64,000 nucleotides of DNA from Bifidobacterium anseris (GTDB lineage Bacteria; Actinomycetota; Actinomycetes; Actinomycetales; Bifidobacteriaceae): positions 558,001-622,000 of the forward strand of contig NZ_NMYC01000005.1 in assembly GCF_002860345.1 (NCBI RefSeq), in the 5' to 3' direction. The notes under the pieces are model-generated. The model searched no databases, was not told where the DNA came from, and saw only the letters and a program-made list of their open reading frames with translations. Each line of letters opens with the position of its first letter. Positions within the stretch are counted from its first letter, which is position 1. Below, piece by piece: positions 46,027-55,852 of this stretch. The translations under genes were made by a program, and so were the position numbers.

Positions 46027-46944
46027 GTGACACGCTTACGAATCGATCTGGCATACAACGGCGCCGCCTTCCACGGATGGGCGGTGCAACCGCAGGGCAG
46101 GACCGTGCAGGGGACGATTGAAGAGGCCTTGGGCAGGATCCTCGGATTGCGCGGCGGGGATGACGGTACAGGCGTGGCTCGGCTGACCGTCGCCGGACGC
46201 ACCGACGCCGGCGTGCACGCCTCGCATCAGGTCTGCCATCTCGATGTCGACGATGCCGCGCTCGCGCGCTGCGTCGGGCATATGCGGCTCACGCCGGTGC
46301 AGGCGCTTGCGACGAGGCTGTCGCGCATGATGCCCGACGACATCGCGATCCACGACGTCACCGTCGCGCCGGACGGCTTCGACGCGCGCTTCTCCGCGCT
46401 CGAACGCACCTACGTGTACCGCATCGCCGACGCGCATGCGCCGTGGGATCCGCGGCTCAAGGACTTTGTGTGGCGCACCGATCGCGAGCTTGACGTTGAG
46501 CGGATGAACGAGGCCGCCGCGCTGACGCTCGGGCTGCACGACTTCGGCTCCTTCGCCATCGCGAATCCGGGAGGGACGACGATTCGCGACGTGAAGAGCG
46601 CGTATTGGGCGCGCGTGCCGGCGCGGCCGCTGCTCGACGCGGGCATGGGGGAGCGCTACCGGACGCCCGCCGTTGAATCGGGGCTGCTGTGCTTCACAAT
46701 CGTCGCCGACGCCTTCGCACGCAACATGGTGCGCTCGCTCGTCGGCGCCTGCGTGCAGGTGGGTATGGGCAAACGCGATGTCGACTGGTTCTCAGGCAAG
46801 ATGGCAGTGCCGTCGCGCGAAGGCTCGACCGGGCCGATCGCGCCGCAGGGACTGACGCTCGAACATATCGCATACCCGGCCGACGGCGATCTGGCGGCCC
46901 GCGCCGAGGCAATCCGCGCGCGTCGTACGCTGCCGGGCGAGTGA
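46027..46944 (+). CDS. truA: tRNA pseudouridine(38-40) synthase
   Basis: Isomerises uridines 38-40 in the anticodon arm. 305 residues. Catalytic aspartate D60 in VAGRTDAGVHASHQV, a further conserved region RTYVYRIADAHAPWDPR, and FARNMVRSLVGACVQVG. GTG start; no SD. Confidence 0.95.
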   Translation: MTRLRIDLAYNGAAFHGWAVQPQGRTVQGTIEEALGRILGLRGGDDGTGVARLTVAGRTDAGVHASHQVCHLDVDDAALARCVGHMRLTPVQALATRLSRMMPDDIAIHDVTVAPDGFDARFSALERTYVYRIADAHAPWDPRLKDFVWRTDRELDVERMNEAAALTLGLHDFGSFAIANPGGTTIRDVKSAYWARVPARPLLDAGMGERYRTPAVESGLLCFTIVADAFARNMVRSLVGACVQVGMGKRDVDWFSGKMAVPSREGSTGPIAPQGLTLEHIAYPADGDLAARAEAIRARRTLPGE

Positions 46945-47241
46945 GAGTGCCGGCGGCGTACGGTGTGACGGCTGTGGTGGCAGTTGGCGGTTGAGTTCAA
47001 TCGCATACTGCCGTTTGACGGCGCTGCAGCGGCAGTTGATGGTTGAATGAAGTCAATCGCGGACTGCTGTCGGGGAAAGAGAGAGCGGGTGGTGCGGTTC
47101 GGCGTACGGGGACCACCACTCTAATCACCCCCTCGCCCCGTTGTTCACCCCGTTCGGGCTGCTGAATGACGCCGATCGAGGGGAATCGGTGTACTGGGGG
47201 TGATACCGCGAAACCCTTGGAACCACTGGGGATACAGCATG
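46945..47241. other. Non-coding gap after truA with a direct repeat
   Basis: No gene. Two related units at about 46979-47012 and 47031-47070 share GGCAGTTG..GGTTGA..TCAATCGC..ACTGC. The rest is featureless until the tRNA terminator. Confidence 0.45.
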
Positions 47242-47273
47242 AAAAAAGGGCTTCCGGGCGAAGCCGGAAACCC
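47242..47273 (-). terminator. Terminator of tRNA-Ser(CGA)
   Basis: On the minus strand a GGGTTTCCGG/CCGGAAGCCC stem (one mismatch) is followed by TTTTTT. Confidence 0.85.
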
Positions 47274-47276
47274 TAG

Positions 47277-47365
47277 TGGCGGATGAGGCGAGATTCGAAC
47301 TCGCGGAGGGGGTTGCCCTCACACGCTTTCGAGGCGTGCTCCTTAGACCGCTCGGACACTCATCC
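47277..47365 (-). tRNA. tRNA-Ser, anticodon CGA
   Basis: Minus-strand GGATGAG pairs with CTCATCC, followed by G and encoded CCA. Anticodon stem CACGC/GCGTG with loop CTCGAAA gives CGA. There is a long variable arm and GTTCGAATC T-loop. Reads UCG. Confidence 0.97.
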
Positions 47366-47391
47366 ATTCGTCGCAATCAAGCAACTTGTTC

Positions 47392-47419
47392 ATTATGCCA
47401 CAGGCTGTGGGCACGTCAA
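47392..47419 (-). promoter_or_regulatory. Promoter of tRNA-Ser(CGA)
   Basis: Minus strand TTGACG (47414-47419), 16 nt, CATAAT (47392-47397), about 27 nt before the tRNA. Confidence 0.65.
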
Positions 47420-47637
47420 ATCATCGGCATGTCGCACACAGAATCGGGTGTTGTGGACATGCCGCCGAACGGTTAAAGGGAGGCCGGCGACCGGATGTCG
47501 TGGGTGTGCAGTCAGAAGGACAGGGCGGCAGAGGGCGGAGAGTGACAGAGGAACAACAGAGAGGCGGATGCACAGTCAAACGTAAGGCTGAGCATGATCG
47601 ATCGAATCAGCTGAAATCGATCAGGTGAATCGGGGGA

Positions 47638-48555
47638 TCAGGCGAAGAGGGCGGGGTCGGTGGAGGGATAGCCGAGGGTGAAGGCGGTGTAGGCGTGTGT
47701 TGCGATGAGCATCGACAGCTGCGCGAGGGCGGCGCGCGTCTTCGTGCGCTGCTGCTGCGTCATCGTCGTGTAATCGACATGCGCGGAGGAGTCGAAGGCC
47801 GCGAGCTCTTCGCGTGCGCAGTCGATCTCCAGGACGGCGACGGTGTTCGCGCGTAGGCCGGTCGCCGGGTCGACGACGTCCGCGCTGTGCGCCGTGAGCT
47901 CCTGCGTCGCATACACTTTGCGGCGCAGGTCCTTCGCACCGTCGGACAGATACATGAGCCGCGACGCCGTTTCCTTGTGATCGTCGCTCATCGCGAGCAG
48001 GCCGCCGTCCTTGACGAGCGCGGCCGTCGACGCGTCGGAGGCGACGCCGTCGGCGAAACGGCCGGCGAGCACTTCGGTGGCGAATCCGGCACGATCCTCG
48101 GCGAGTGCGAGTTTTGCGAGCGCGTCGCCGCCGATGCCGAGTTCGTCGACGTCGTCGAGACGTGTGACGGTGAGCGGCGCGTAGGAGAATCCGGACGTGC
48201 GGGCGAGCGCGTGCGCGGCGGCCTGCGCCTGTGCGCTGCGCAGTGTGCCCTCGGCGAAACGTGCGGGGCATTGGATGGCGACGTCGAGCCAACGGTGCGT
48301 CGCGTCCTCGAAGGCCGTGTATCGCGCGATTTTCGGCGCGCCCTCCTCGGCGCCGCGCGTCGACGACACATCGGCTTCGGTGAGCAGCGTCTCGCAGACG
48401 TCGACGCTGCGCTCGGATTCGGCGCGGCCCTCGACTCGCGGCGCCGCGCAGGACGCCGCAGGCAGAACGAGGACGCATGAGACGGCCGCCGCTGCAAGTC
48501 GCGTGCGCAGCGTGCGCGATGGGCGGGCGGTCGACGGGGTGGAAGGTGTCTGCAT
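47638..48555 (-). CDS. Putative lipoprotein, unknown function
   Basis: 305 residues. A basic start and hydrophobic AAAAVSCVLVLPAASCAA form a type II signal peptide, with the lipobox cysteine in AASC near residue 36. The mature part is alpha-helical and Ala/Asp/Glu-rich, with two further cysteines (VCETLL, IQCPARF) and a C-terminal one (EIDCARE), possibly disulfide-linked outside the membrane. I recognise no domain. The ATG follows a TGTAAT/TACTGT box by 5-8 nt. It is divergent from nusA. Confidence 0.72.
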   Translation of the reverse strand: MQTPSTPSTARPSRTLRTRLAAAAVSCVLVLPAASCAAPRVEGRAESERSVDVCETLLTEADVSSTRGAEEGAPKIARYTAFEDATHRWLDVAIQCPARFAEGTLRSAQAQAAAHALARTSGFSYAPLTVTRLDDVDELGIGGDALAKLALAEDRAGFATEVLAGRFADGVASDASTAALVKDGGLLAMSDDHKETASRLMYLSDGAKDLRRKVYATQELTAHSADVVDPATGLRANTVAVLEIDCAREELAAFDSSAHVDYTTMTQQQRTKTRAALAQLSMLIATHAYTAFTLGYPSTDPALFA

Positions 48556-48560
48556 GAGAC

Positions 48561-48569
48561 ATTACAGTA
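48561..48569 (-). promoter_or_regulatory. -10 box of the lipoprotein gene
   Basis: Overlapping TACTGT and TGTAAT on the minus strand, 5-8 nt before the ATG; leaderless arrangement. Confidence 0.4.
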
Positions 48570-48627
48570 ATGAGGGACTGTGACCATAGGGCACAGGCTC
48601 GTACATAACTTCAGAGGAGGTCTGCAC

Positions 48628-49710
48628 ATGGAACTGGACCTGAACGGAATCCACCAGCTCGCGCGCGAGCAGGACATCGATGCGGAAACCGTTGATGAGG
48701 CGCTCTCCGAGGCGTTGCGCCTCGCCTATCTCAAGACCCCGCACGCCGCCAAGCACGCACGAGTCGAACTTGACCCGCGCGCAGGCAGCTTCACGATCTG
48801 GGCACGTGACGAAATCGCCCAGGAACCCACCGAAGACAATCTGCACCCGGCACCCACGCTCGGCGAGGAATACGACGATACGCCGAAGGACTTCGGTCGT
48901 CTCGCCGCGTCCACGGCGCGCCAGGTCATCTCCCAGCTGTTCCGCAAGGCGGAGGACGACAAGATCTTCGGCGCTTTCTCCGGACAGAAGGGCAAGCTCA
49001 TCACCGGCGTCGTCCAGCAGGACGCGAAGGACACCGCCAACGTGCATGTGGCCGTCGGCGACGTCGAGGCGCTGCTGCCGCGCCGCGAGCAGGTGCCGGG
49101 TGAGCGCTACCGTCACGGCGAGCGCATCCGCGTCTACGTTGTCAACGTGTCGCGCGGCCTCAAGGGACCCGAGATCATCGTCTCGCGTTCCCATCCGGAG
49201 CTCGTGCGCAAGCTCTTCGAACGCGAGGTCCCAGAGCTTGTCTCCGGCGCCGTGTCCATCATGGCGATCGCGCGCGAGGCGGGCGCCCGCACGAAGGTCG
49301 CCGTGCGCGCGAACACGCAGGGCGTCAACCCGAAGGGCGCGCTCATCGGACCGGGCGGCTCGCGCGTGCGCGCCGTCATCGAGAACCTCGGTCAGGAGAA
49401 GATCGACATCGTCGACTGGTCGAACGAGCCGGCGAAGTTCATCGCCGCCGCGCTGTCTCCGGCGAACGTCACCGATGTGCACGTCGTCAGTGAGAAGAAC
49501 CAGACGGCCGTCGCCTTCATCCCAGAGGACCAGCTCTCGCTCGCAATCGGCAAGGAAGGGCAGAACGCGCGCCTCGCCGCCAAGCTCACCGGATGGAAGA
49601 TCGGCATCGAATCCGAGGAAGCCTACGCGAGGAAGAAGGCCGAGCAGCTCGTGCGCGCACGCGACGGGCGCAAGGGCACCGGAACGGATGGCGACGAGGC
49701 CCGAGGCTGA
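48628..49710 (+). CDS. nusA: Transcription termination/antitermination factor NusA
   Basis: 360 residues: an N-terminal RNAP-binding domain, S1 domain (about 120-190, GKLITGVVQQ.. VGDVEALLPRREQVPGERY) and two KH domains with NPKGALIGPGGSRVRAV and AIGKEGQNARLAAKLTGWKI. As usual in Actinobacteria it lacks the C-terminal acidic repeats. GGAGG at 48616-48620 sets the start. First gene of the nusA-infB-rbfA-truB-ribF cluster; neither rimP nor ylxR is present beside it. Confidence 0.96.
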   Translation: MELDLNGIHQLAREQDIDAETVDEALSEALRLAYLKTPHAAKHARVELDPRAGSFTIWARDEIAQEPTEDNLHPAPTLGEEYDDTPKDFGRLAASTARQVISQLFRKAEDDKIFGAFSGQKGKLITGVVQQDAKDTANVHVAVGDVEALLPRREQVPGERYRHGERIRVYVVNVSRGLKGPEIIVSRSHPELVRKLFEREVPELVSGAVSIMAIAREAGARTKVAVRANTQGVNPKGALIGPGGSRVRAVIENLGQEKIDIVDWSNEPAKFIAAALSPANVTDVHVVSEKNQTAVAFIPEDQLSLAIGKEGQNARLAAKLTGWKIGIESEEAYARKKAEQLVRARDGRKGTGTDGDEARG

Positions 49711-49915
49711 GTCGTTCGTCGCCCGCTTATTCCCGTCGCGCGTATCCAATGGCGGGAGTAAGCTAGGCCGCAAACTGACCGGCGCGCGCACGCGCGGCGC
49801 TCAGGACTAGAACGAGGGTGAACAACCATGGTTGCACGATGAGAAACCGAAAGCTCGCCGTGAGAAGATAACAGCTGCGCTCGCATACGCGCGGCTGAGG
49901 AATAGGAGAAATTGA
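49711..49915 (+). other. nusA-infB spacer with tiny ORF
   Basis: 205 nt. TAAGCT (about 49758) could serve as an internal -10. GAGGGTG then ATG at 49828 opens MVAR-stop (49828-49842), a 4-codon frame with a plausible ribosome site. No larger gene. Confidence 0.4.
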
Positions 49916-52705
49916 GTGCCGAAAGCACGCGTATATGAGCTCGCCAAGGAACTTGGCGTAGACAGCAAGACCGTCCTTGAAAAGCTCAAGGACATGGGCG
50001 AATTCGTCAAATCCGCCTCATCGACCGTGGAGGCGCCGGTTGTGCGCCGCCTCAAGGCCGCATTCCCGAAGCCGGGAGAGGCGTCTCAGGAATCCAACAC
50101 GAACACGAAGAAGCCGGCTGCGAAGAAGCACACCGCGCCGAAGCCGGCCGCCCCGAAGCCCGCGGCCGCGCCGAGGCCGGCTGCCGCACAAGCCGCGAAG
50201 CCGGCGGCTCCGACGCCGACACCGGGGCCGCGTGCCGCGCGTCCGGCCGCGAAGCCGGGCGCACGCAACGGCGCCCGCAAGAACGAGGAACGCGAGCAGC
50301 AGCGCAATCCGCGCGCCGCACAGTCGCGCACGAACGCAAAGATGGGCCAGCACGCCGCGAAGCCGGCGGCTCCGACACCGGGGCCGCGTGCCGCGCGTCC
50401 GGGTCAGCAGAACGGCGGCAAGGGCGGCGCGCAGCAGCATGCGCCGCGTCCGGGCAACAACCCGTTCAGCCGCAAGCAGGGCATGCATACGCCGACGCCG
50501 GCCGACATCCCGCGCCCGCATCCAATGGCGCGTCCGACCGTCAACAACAACGAGAACCGCCGCGGCGGCCGTCCCGGCCCGCGTGGCGGATTCCGCGGAC
50601 GTCCGGGTCCGGGCACCGGCGCGCGTCCGGGCCAGTGGGGCCAGCATCGTCAGGGTCAGGGCGCCGGCAACGGCGCACGTCCGGGCGGCAACCGCTTCGG
50701 CGGCAACGGCGGTGGCTTCCAGAACGGCGCTTCGAGCAACGGTCCGTCCCGTGGCGGCGGCCGTGGTCGCGGCGGTGCCGCGGGCGCGTTCGGCCGTCAG
50801 GGCGGCAAGTCCTCGAAGGCGCGCAAGAACCGTCTCGCGAAGCGTCATGAGTACGAGGAGCTGAAAGCACCGGTCATCGGCGGCGTGCGCATCCCGAAGG
50901 GCAACGGACAGACGATCCGTCTGCGCCAGGGCGCTTCGCTCGCCGACCTTGCGGAGAAGATCAACGTCAACCCGGCGGCGCTCGTCACCGTGCTGTTCCA
51001 TCTCGGCGAGATGGCCACGGCGACGCAGTCGCTCGACGAGGCGACGTTCCAGATCCTCGGCGAGGAGATTGGCTGGAACATCAAGATCGTCTCCGCCGAG
51101 GAGGAGGACAAGGAGCTGCTCCAGCAGTTCGACATCGACCTCGAATCGGAGGAACTGCAGGAAGACGAGGATCTCAAGCCGCGTCCGCCGGTCGTCACCG
51201 TCATGGGCCACGTCGACCACGGCAAGACGCGCCTGCTCGACACGATTCGCCGCACGAACGTCATCTCGCGCGAGGCCGGCGGCATCACGCAGCGCATCGG
51301 CGCCTATCAGGTGACCGTCGATCTCGAGGGCGAGGAACGCAAGATCACGTTCCTCGACACCCCGGGCCACGAGGCTTTCACAGCGATGCGCGCCCGTGGC
51401 GCCGAGCTCACCGATGTGGCGATCCTCGTCGTCGCGGCCGATGACGGCGTCATGCCGCAGACCGTCGAGGCGATCAACCACGCGCAGTCGGCGCATGTGC
51501 CGATCGTCGTCGCCGTCAACAAGATCGACGTCGAAGGCGCCAACCCGGAGAAGGTGCGCGGCCAGCTCACCGAGTTCGGCCTGATCCCGGAGGAATACGG
51601 CGGCAACACGATGTTCGTCGACATCTCCGCGAAGCAGGGCACGAACGTCGACAAGCTGCTCGAAGCCGTGCTGCTCACGGCCGACGCGGAACTCGATCTG
51701 CGCGCCAATCCGGACATGGACGCGCGCGGCGCGACCGTCGAAGCGAGGCTCGACAAGGGCCGCGGCGCCGTCGCGACCGTGCTCGTGCAGTCCGGCACGC
51801 TGCACATCGGCGACTCGATCGTGGCCGGCACGTCCTACGGACGCGTCCGCGCGATGCTCGACGAGAACGGCAAGAACATGGAGGCCGCAGGCCCGTCGAC
51901 GCCGGTCCAGGTGCTGGGCCTGACGTCGGTGCCGACCGCGGGCGACCTGTTCCTCGTCGCTCCGGACGACCGCGCTGCACGCCAGATCGCCGAGAAGCGC
52001 CAGGCCACCGAACGCGCCGCGCAGCTCGCGAAGCGCCGCAAGGTCGTCTCGCTCGAGGACTTCAAGAAGAAGCTCGCCGAATCCGAGATCGACATGCTCA
52101 ACATCGTCATCAAGGGCGACTCGTCCGGCTCGGTTGAGGCGCTTGAGGACTCGCTGATGAAGATCGAGGTCTCCGACGAGGTCGGCATCCAGGTGATCCA
52201 CCGCGGCGTTGGCGCAATCACGCAGAACGACGTCAACCTCGCGAGCGTCGACAAGGCCGTCATCATCGGCTTCAACGTGCGTCCGAACCGTCAGGTCGCG
52301 GACCTCGCCGAGCGCGAAGGCGTCGAGATCAAGTACTACTCGGTCATCTACAAGGCGATCGAGGACATCGAGGCGTCGCTCAAGGGCATGCTCAAGCCGG
52401 AGTACGAGGAAGTCACGACCTCGCATTCGGAGATCCGCGAGATCTTCCGCTCGTCGAAGTTCGGCAACATCGCCGGCGTCATGGTCCTCGACGGCGAAGT
52501 CAAGCGCGGCACGAAGGCGCGCATCCTGCGCGACGGCGTCGCGACCGTCAACGACCTCGAGATCAGCTCGCTGCGCCGCTTCAAGGACGACGTCAAGTCG
52601 GTCACCGAAGGCTACGAGGCGGGCATCAACCTCGGCTCGTTCAACGACATCGAGATCGGCGACATCATCGAGACCTTCGAGATGCGCGAGATCGAACGCA
52701 AGTAA
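49916..52705 (+). CDS. infB: Translation initiation factor IF-2
   Basis: GTPase delivering fMet-tRNA to the 30S subunit. 929 residues: IF2N start [20 protein letters not shown], then about 270 residues of Pro/Ala/Arg/Gly-rich disordered sequence with repeats ([16 protein letters not shown] twice), a second IF2N, and the G domain from about residue 425 (G1 GHVDHGKT at 431, G3 DTPGHE, G4 NKID), then domains II-IV. GTG start after GGAG. Confidence 0.98.
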   Translation: MPKARVYELAKELGVDSKTVLEKLKDMGEFVKSASSTVEAPVVRRLKAAFPKPGEASQESNTNTKKPAAKKHTAPKPAAPKPAAAPRPAAAQAAKPAAPTPTPGPRAARPAAKPGARNGARKNEEREQQRNPRAAQSRTNAKMGQHAAKPAAPTPGPRAARPGQQNGGKGGAQQHAPRPGNNPFSRKQGMHTPTPADIPRPHPMARPTVNNNENRRGGRPGPRGGFRGRPGPGTGARPGQWGQHRQGQGAGNGARPGGNRFGGNGGGFQNGASSNGPSRGGGRGRGGAAGAFGRQGGKSSKARKNRLAKRHEYEELKAPVIGGVRIPKGNGQTIRLRQGASLADLAEKINVNPAALVTVLFHLGEMATATQSLDEATFQILGEEIGWNIKIVSAEEEDKELLQQFDIDLESEELQEDEDLKPRPPVVTVMGHVDHGKTRLLDTIRRTNVISREAGGITQRIGAYQVTVDLEGEERKITFLDTPGHEAFTAMRARGAELTDVAILVVAADDGVMPQTVEAINHAQSAHVPIVVAVNKIDVEGANPEKVRGQLTEFGLIPEEYGGNTMFVDISAKQGTNVDKLLEAVLLTADAELDLRANPDMDARGATVEARLDKGRGAVATVLVQSGTLHIGDSIVAGTSYGRVRAMLDENGKNMEAAGPSTPVQVLGLTSVPTAGDLFLVAPDDRAARQIAEKRQATERAAQLAKRRKVVSLEDFKKKLAESEIDMLNIVIKGDSSGSVEALEDSLMKIEVSDEVGIQVIHRGVGAITQNDVNLASVDKAVIIGFNVRPNRQVADLAEREGVEIKYYSVIYKAIEDIEASLKGMLKPEYEEVTTSHSEIREIFRSSKFGNIAGVMVLDGEVKRGTKARILRDGVATVNDLEISSLRRFKDDVKSVTEGYEAGINLGSFNDIEIGDIIETFEMREIERK

Positions 52706-52745
52706 GCTGCGCCGATCAGTCGGCAACCAGTCGGCAAACGCTGAG

Positions 52746-52782
52746 CGAAACGCCCATGGCCCTTCGGCTATGGGCGTTTCCC
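52746..52782 (+). terminator. Hairpin after infB
   Basis: GAAACGCCCATGGC pairs with GCTATGGGCGTTTC, 14 positions including a wobble, CCTTCG loop. Likely partial terminator before rbfA. Confidence 0.65.
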
Positions 52783-52857
52783 ATTGCGCGCGACATTCGG
52801 GTACGCTGGACTCTAGCGCGAGACGAAACCAGACACGGCAGTAAGGAAAGAAGAACC

Positions 52858-53523
52858 ATGCAGTCAACCAATCCGCGCGCCGCACGCATCGCGGCGCTCA
52901 TCCAGCGCGTCATCGCATCGAACATGGAGTCGACGCTGCATGACAAGCGGCTCAAGAACGTGACGATCACCGACGTCCACGTGACCAACGATCTACAGAT
53001 CGCGAAGGTCTACTGGACGACGCTGTCGCACACCGGCAACGACGACGGCGAGCGCAAGCGCGCACGCACGGCGCTCAACCAGGCGAAGGGGCGCCTGCGT
53101 TCGGTCGTCGGCGCGAAGGCTGGCCTGAGGCTCACGCCGCAGCTGGAGTTCATCTTCGACGAAGTGCCCGGCGAGGCGCACGAGATCGAGGACATCCTCG
53201 TCACCGCGCGCAAACGCGACGAGGAGCTCGCGAAGATGCGCGCGAGCGCGCAGTACGCCGGCGACGCCGACCCGTATCGCCACGACGACTTCGAGCAGGA
53301 GGACCTCGCCGACCATGCCGGCGCGTCCGACGACGAGATCGAACGCGAACTCGACGAGCGCGAACATCTGAACAAGGACGACTACAACGAATACGACGGC
53401 GACGTCGTCGAAGTCGAGGAACTCGAGGATTTCGACGATGACGAGGATGACGTGCCGTCGGACGCGGCCCAGAGGGCCGCGCGCACGGAGCCGGAGACGA
53501 CGGTCGACGAGACGCAGGACTGA
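52858..53523 (+). CDS. rbfA: Ribosome-binding factor A with acidic C-terminal extension
   Basis: 30S maturation factor. 221 residues against about 120-150 usually. The KH-like core ends near residue 120 (RLTPQLEFIFDEVPGEAHEIE). The remaining about 100 residues are strongly acidic (DVVEVEELEDFDDDEDD) and probably disordered. ATG after AAGGAAAGAAG. Confidence 0.94.
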   Translation: MQSTNPRAARIAALIQRVIASNMESTLHDKRLKNVTITDVHVTNDLQIAKVYWTTLSHTGNDDGERKRARTALNQAKGRLRSVVGAKAGLRLTPQLEFIFDEVPGEAHEIEDILVTARKRDEELAKMRASAQYAGDADPYRHDDFEQEDLADHAGASDDEIERELDEREHLNKDDYNEYDGDVVEVEELEDFDDDEDDVPSDAAQRAARTEPETTVDETQD

Positions 53524-53527
53524 GCCT

Positions 53528-54529
53528 GTGGCGGCGAAGGACGGCGGCGTGCAGCCGCTCAACGGACTGTTCATCGTCGACAAGCCGCAGGGTGTGACGA
53601 GCCATGACATCGTCGGCGCCGTGCGCGCGGCCGTGCACATGCGCCGCGTCGGCCACGCCGGCACGCTCGACCCGATGGCCACCGGTGTGCTCGTCGTCGG
53701 CGTCGGCAACGCGACGCGGCTGCTCAACGTCATCGTCGACCATACGAAGACCTATGCGGCGACGATCCGATTCGGCCAGCGCACGACGACTGACGACGCC
53801 GACGGCGAAGCCATCGCCGCCGCACGTACGTCCGCGTTGCCGGACGTCGACATGATCCGCGATGTTGTTTCACGCGAGTTTCACGGCACGATCGAGCAGG
53901 TGCCGAACGCCTACTCGGCGATCAAAGTGCACGGACGGCGTGCCTACGACCTCGCGCGCGCCGGCGAACACGTCGAACTCGAGGCGCGTCCCGTGACGAT
54001 CGAACGGTTCGACGTGGGGGAGGCACGTGCGGCGGTCGCCGACGACGGCACGCCCGTGCTCGACGTCGACGTGACGGTGACGTGCTCGGCCGGCACCTAC
54101 ATCCGCGCACTCGCACGCGACCTGGGCGAGACCTTCGGCTGCGGCGCGCATCTGACGCGGCTGCGCAGGCTCGCCGTCGGCGATTTCAACGTCGACGACC
54201 CACACGTCATCGCCGCGCATACTGAGATGCGTGAATACACGAACCGCGACGGCGAACGGGTGACGCGCGCCCGCGCCGTGCTCGACATCGGCCCCGAAGG
54301 CGTCGCGACGCACCTCATCGCGATGGCCGACGCGGTACGCGAGACGATGCCGACGCTCGCCGTCAGCCGTGACGAGGCGTGCGACCTGCGCTATGGACGA
54401 TGGATCACAGGACACGTCGACGGCAGAAGCGCGGCGATCGTCGACGAGGACGGCGACGTCGTCGCGATCGTCGAACAGGCGAACAAGGACGCCATCAAGC
54501 CGACCGCCGTGTTCCCGGCGGCACAGTGA
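53528..54529 (+). CDS. truB: tRNA pseudouridine(55) synthase
   Basis: Makes psi55 in the T-loop of tRNAs. 333 residues. Catalytic D48 in GHAGTLDPMATGVL; FIVDKPQGVTSHD at the start; a PUA-like C-terminal region. GTG start, 4 nt after rbfA. Confidence 0.95.
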   Translation: MAAKDGGVQPLNGLFIVDKPQGVTSHDIVGAVRAAVHMRRVGHAGTLDPMATGVLVVGVGNATRLLNVIVDHTKTYAATIRFGQRTTTDDADGEAIAAARTSALPDVDMIRDVVSREFHGTIEQVPNAYSAIKVHGRRAYDLARAGEHVELEARPVTIERFDVGEARAAVADDGTPVLDVDVTVTCSAGTYIRALARDLGETFGCGAHLTRLRRLAVGDFNVDDPHVIAAHTEMREYTNRDGERVTRARAVLDIGPEGVATHLIAMADAVRETMPTLAVSRDEACDLRYGRWITGHVDGRSAAIVDEDGDVVAIVEQANKDAIKPTAVFPAAQ

Positions 54530-54592
54530 GATGCAACGGCACAGTGACATGCGGATCAGGCACACGGATTTGGCAACAGGAGGACAGCACAG

Positions 54593-55840
54593 ATGAACAT
54601 CATTCGGCTCGAACCGGACGAGGGCGGCAACGTCGCATGGCCGACGCTGAGCACCACCAAAAAATCGGTTGTCACCGTCGGCGTGTTCGACGGCGTGCAC
54701 CGCGGACATCAGGCCGTCATCCGACGCACCGTCGAACGCGCGAAGGCGACCGGCAGCTTCGCCGTCGTCGTCATGTTCGATCCGAGGCCAGCGTTCGTGC
54801 ACAAATACGCGAAGACGCACGCCGGCATCGGCGTCCCCGACGACGTGCACGACGCGCAGGCGATCAGCGGCGTCGACGAACGGCTGCGGATGATGGACGA
54901 ACTCGGCGTCGACTACGTGCTCATCGTCCACTACGATCTCGCATTCGCCGCGAAATCGTTCCGATTCTTCCTCGGACAGCTCGTCGGCAGGGTCGGTATG
55001 CGCACGCTCGTGCTCGGGCAGGACGCGCGCATGGGCGCCGGCCTCGAAGGCGACGTGAAGAAGATCGCGACGCTCGCCGAAGGCACCGGCGTGTTCGAAC
55101 TCGACGTCGTCGACGACAACGGCGGTCATGTACGCGTGCCGGCGACCTTCACGCCGCAGCCGCCGCAGCAGCCGGGCGAACCCGGCGACCCGCTCGCCGG
55201 CATGAGCAAGGCGGAACGGCGCGCGTGGAGCAAACGCGTCAACGCACGCGAAGTGCGCGAACTGAGTTCGACGAACGTGCGATGGCTGCTCAGCCAGGGG
55301 CGGATCGTCGACGCGAACCGCATCCTCGGGCATGCGCATGGCGTCGAAGGCACGGTGACGCACGGCGAGGAACGCGGACGCACGATCGGATTCCCGACGG
55401 TGAATCTCGTCGAGCCGATCGACGGCTACCTGCCGGTCGACGGCGTCTACGCGGGCTGGCTCATCGATCTGGGCAGCGAGGAGGCGTACGCGGCCTCGCA
55501 GCACCCCTTCGGCGACGTCGACGAGGGCGGCGTCGCGTCGATCACGCAGCCGTACACCTCCGGCGGCGTCGAAAGCCGCCTCGCGCCGCATTCGCCGTAC
55601 CGTTGGCCGGCGGCGATCTCGATCGGCACGAAGCCGACCTTCAACGAAACCACCGGTCGCGACGAGCGCGTCCTCGAAGCCTACGCCGTCACCGACGACT
55701 GGCTCGAACTGTACGGACATCGCGTACGCGTTGAATTCGCGCGCTTCCTGCGCCCGCAGATCAAGTTCGATTCGGTGGACGCGCTCGTCGACGAACTCAA
55801 ACGCAACGCCGACGAGACGCTCACAATCGTCGGGCAGTGA
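54593..55840 (+). CDS. ribF: Bifunctional riboflavin kinase/FMN adenylyltransferase
   Basis: Makes FMN and FAD from riboflavin and ATP. 415 residues, longer than the usual about 310-330. N-terminal adenylyltransferase with GVFDGVHRGHQAVI. A Pro-rich insertion (TFTPQPPQQPGEPGDPLAG) occurs near residues 185-203. C-terminal kinase with GRTIGFPTVNL, and further inserts around 285-330. ATG after AGGAGGACAGCACAG. Last gene of the nusA cluster. Confidence 0.95.
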   Translation: MNIIRLEPDEGGNVAWPTLSTTKKSVVTVGVFDGVHRGHQAVIRRTVERAKATGSFAVVVMFDPRPAFVHKYAKTHAGIGVPDDVHDAQAISGVDERLRMMDELGVDYVLIVHYDLAFAAKSFRFFLGQLVGRVGMRTLVLGQDARMGAGLEGDVKKIATLAEGTGVFELDVVDDNGGHVRVPATFTPQPPQQPGEPGDPLAGMSKAERRAWSKRVNAREVRELSSTNVRWLLSQGRIVDANRILGHAHGVEGTVTHGEERGRTIGFPTVNLVEPIDGYLPVDGVYAGWLIDLGSEEAYAASQHPFGDVDEGGVASITQPYTSGGVESRLAPHSPYRWPAAISIGTKPTFNETTGRDERVLEAYAVTDDWLELYGHRVRVEFARFLRPQIKFDSVDALVDELKRNADETLTIVGQ

Positions 55841-55852
55841 CGACTGCGAGCG

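Noticed and set aside
50100-50420. CRISPR- or tandem-repeat-like pattern
   Set aside because: These are Pro/Ala-rich codon repeats in the disordered region of IF-2, not spaced repeats.
50018-52885. 955-codon open frame opposite infB
   Set aside because: Antisense shadow caused by GC-rich third positions; low-complexity Arg/Leu composition.
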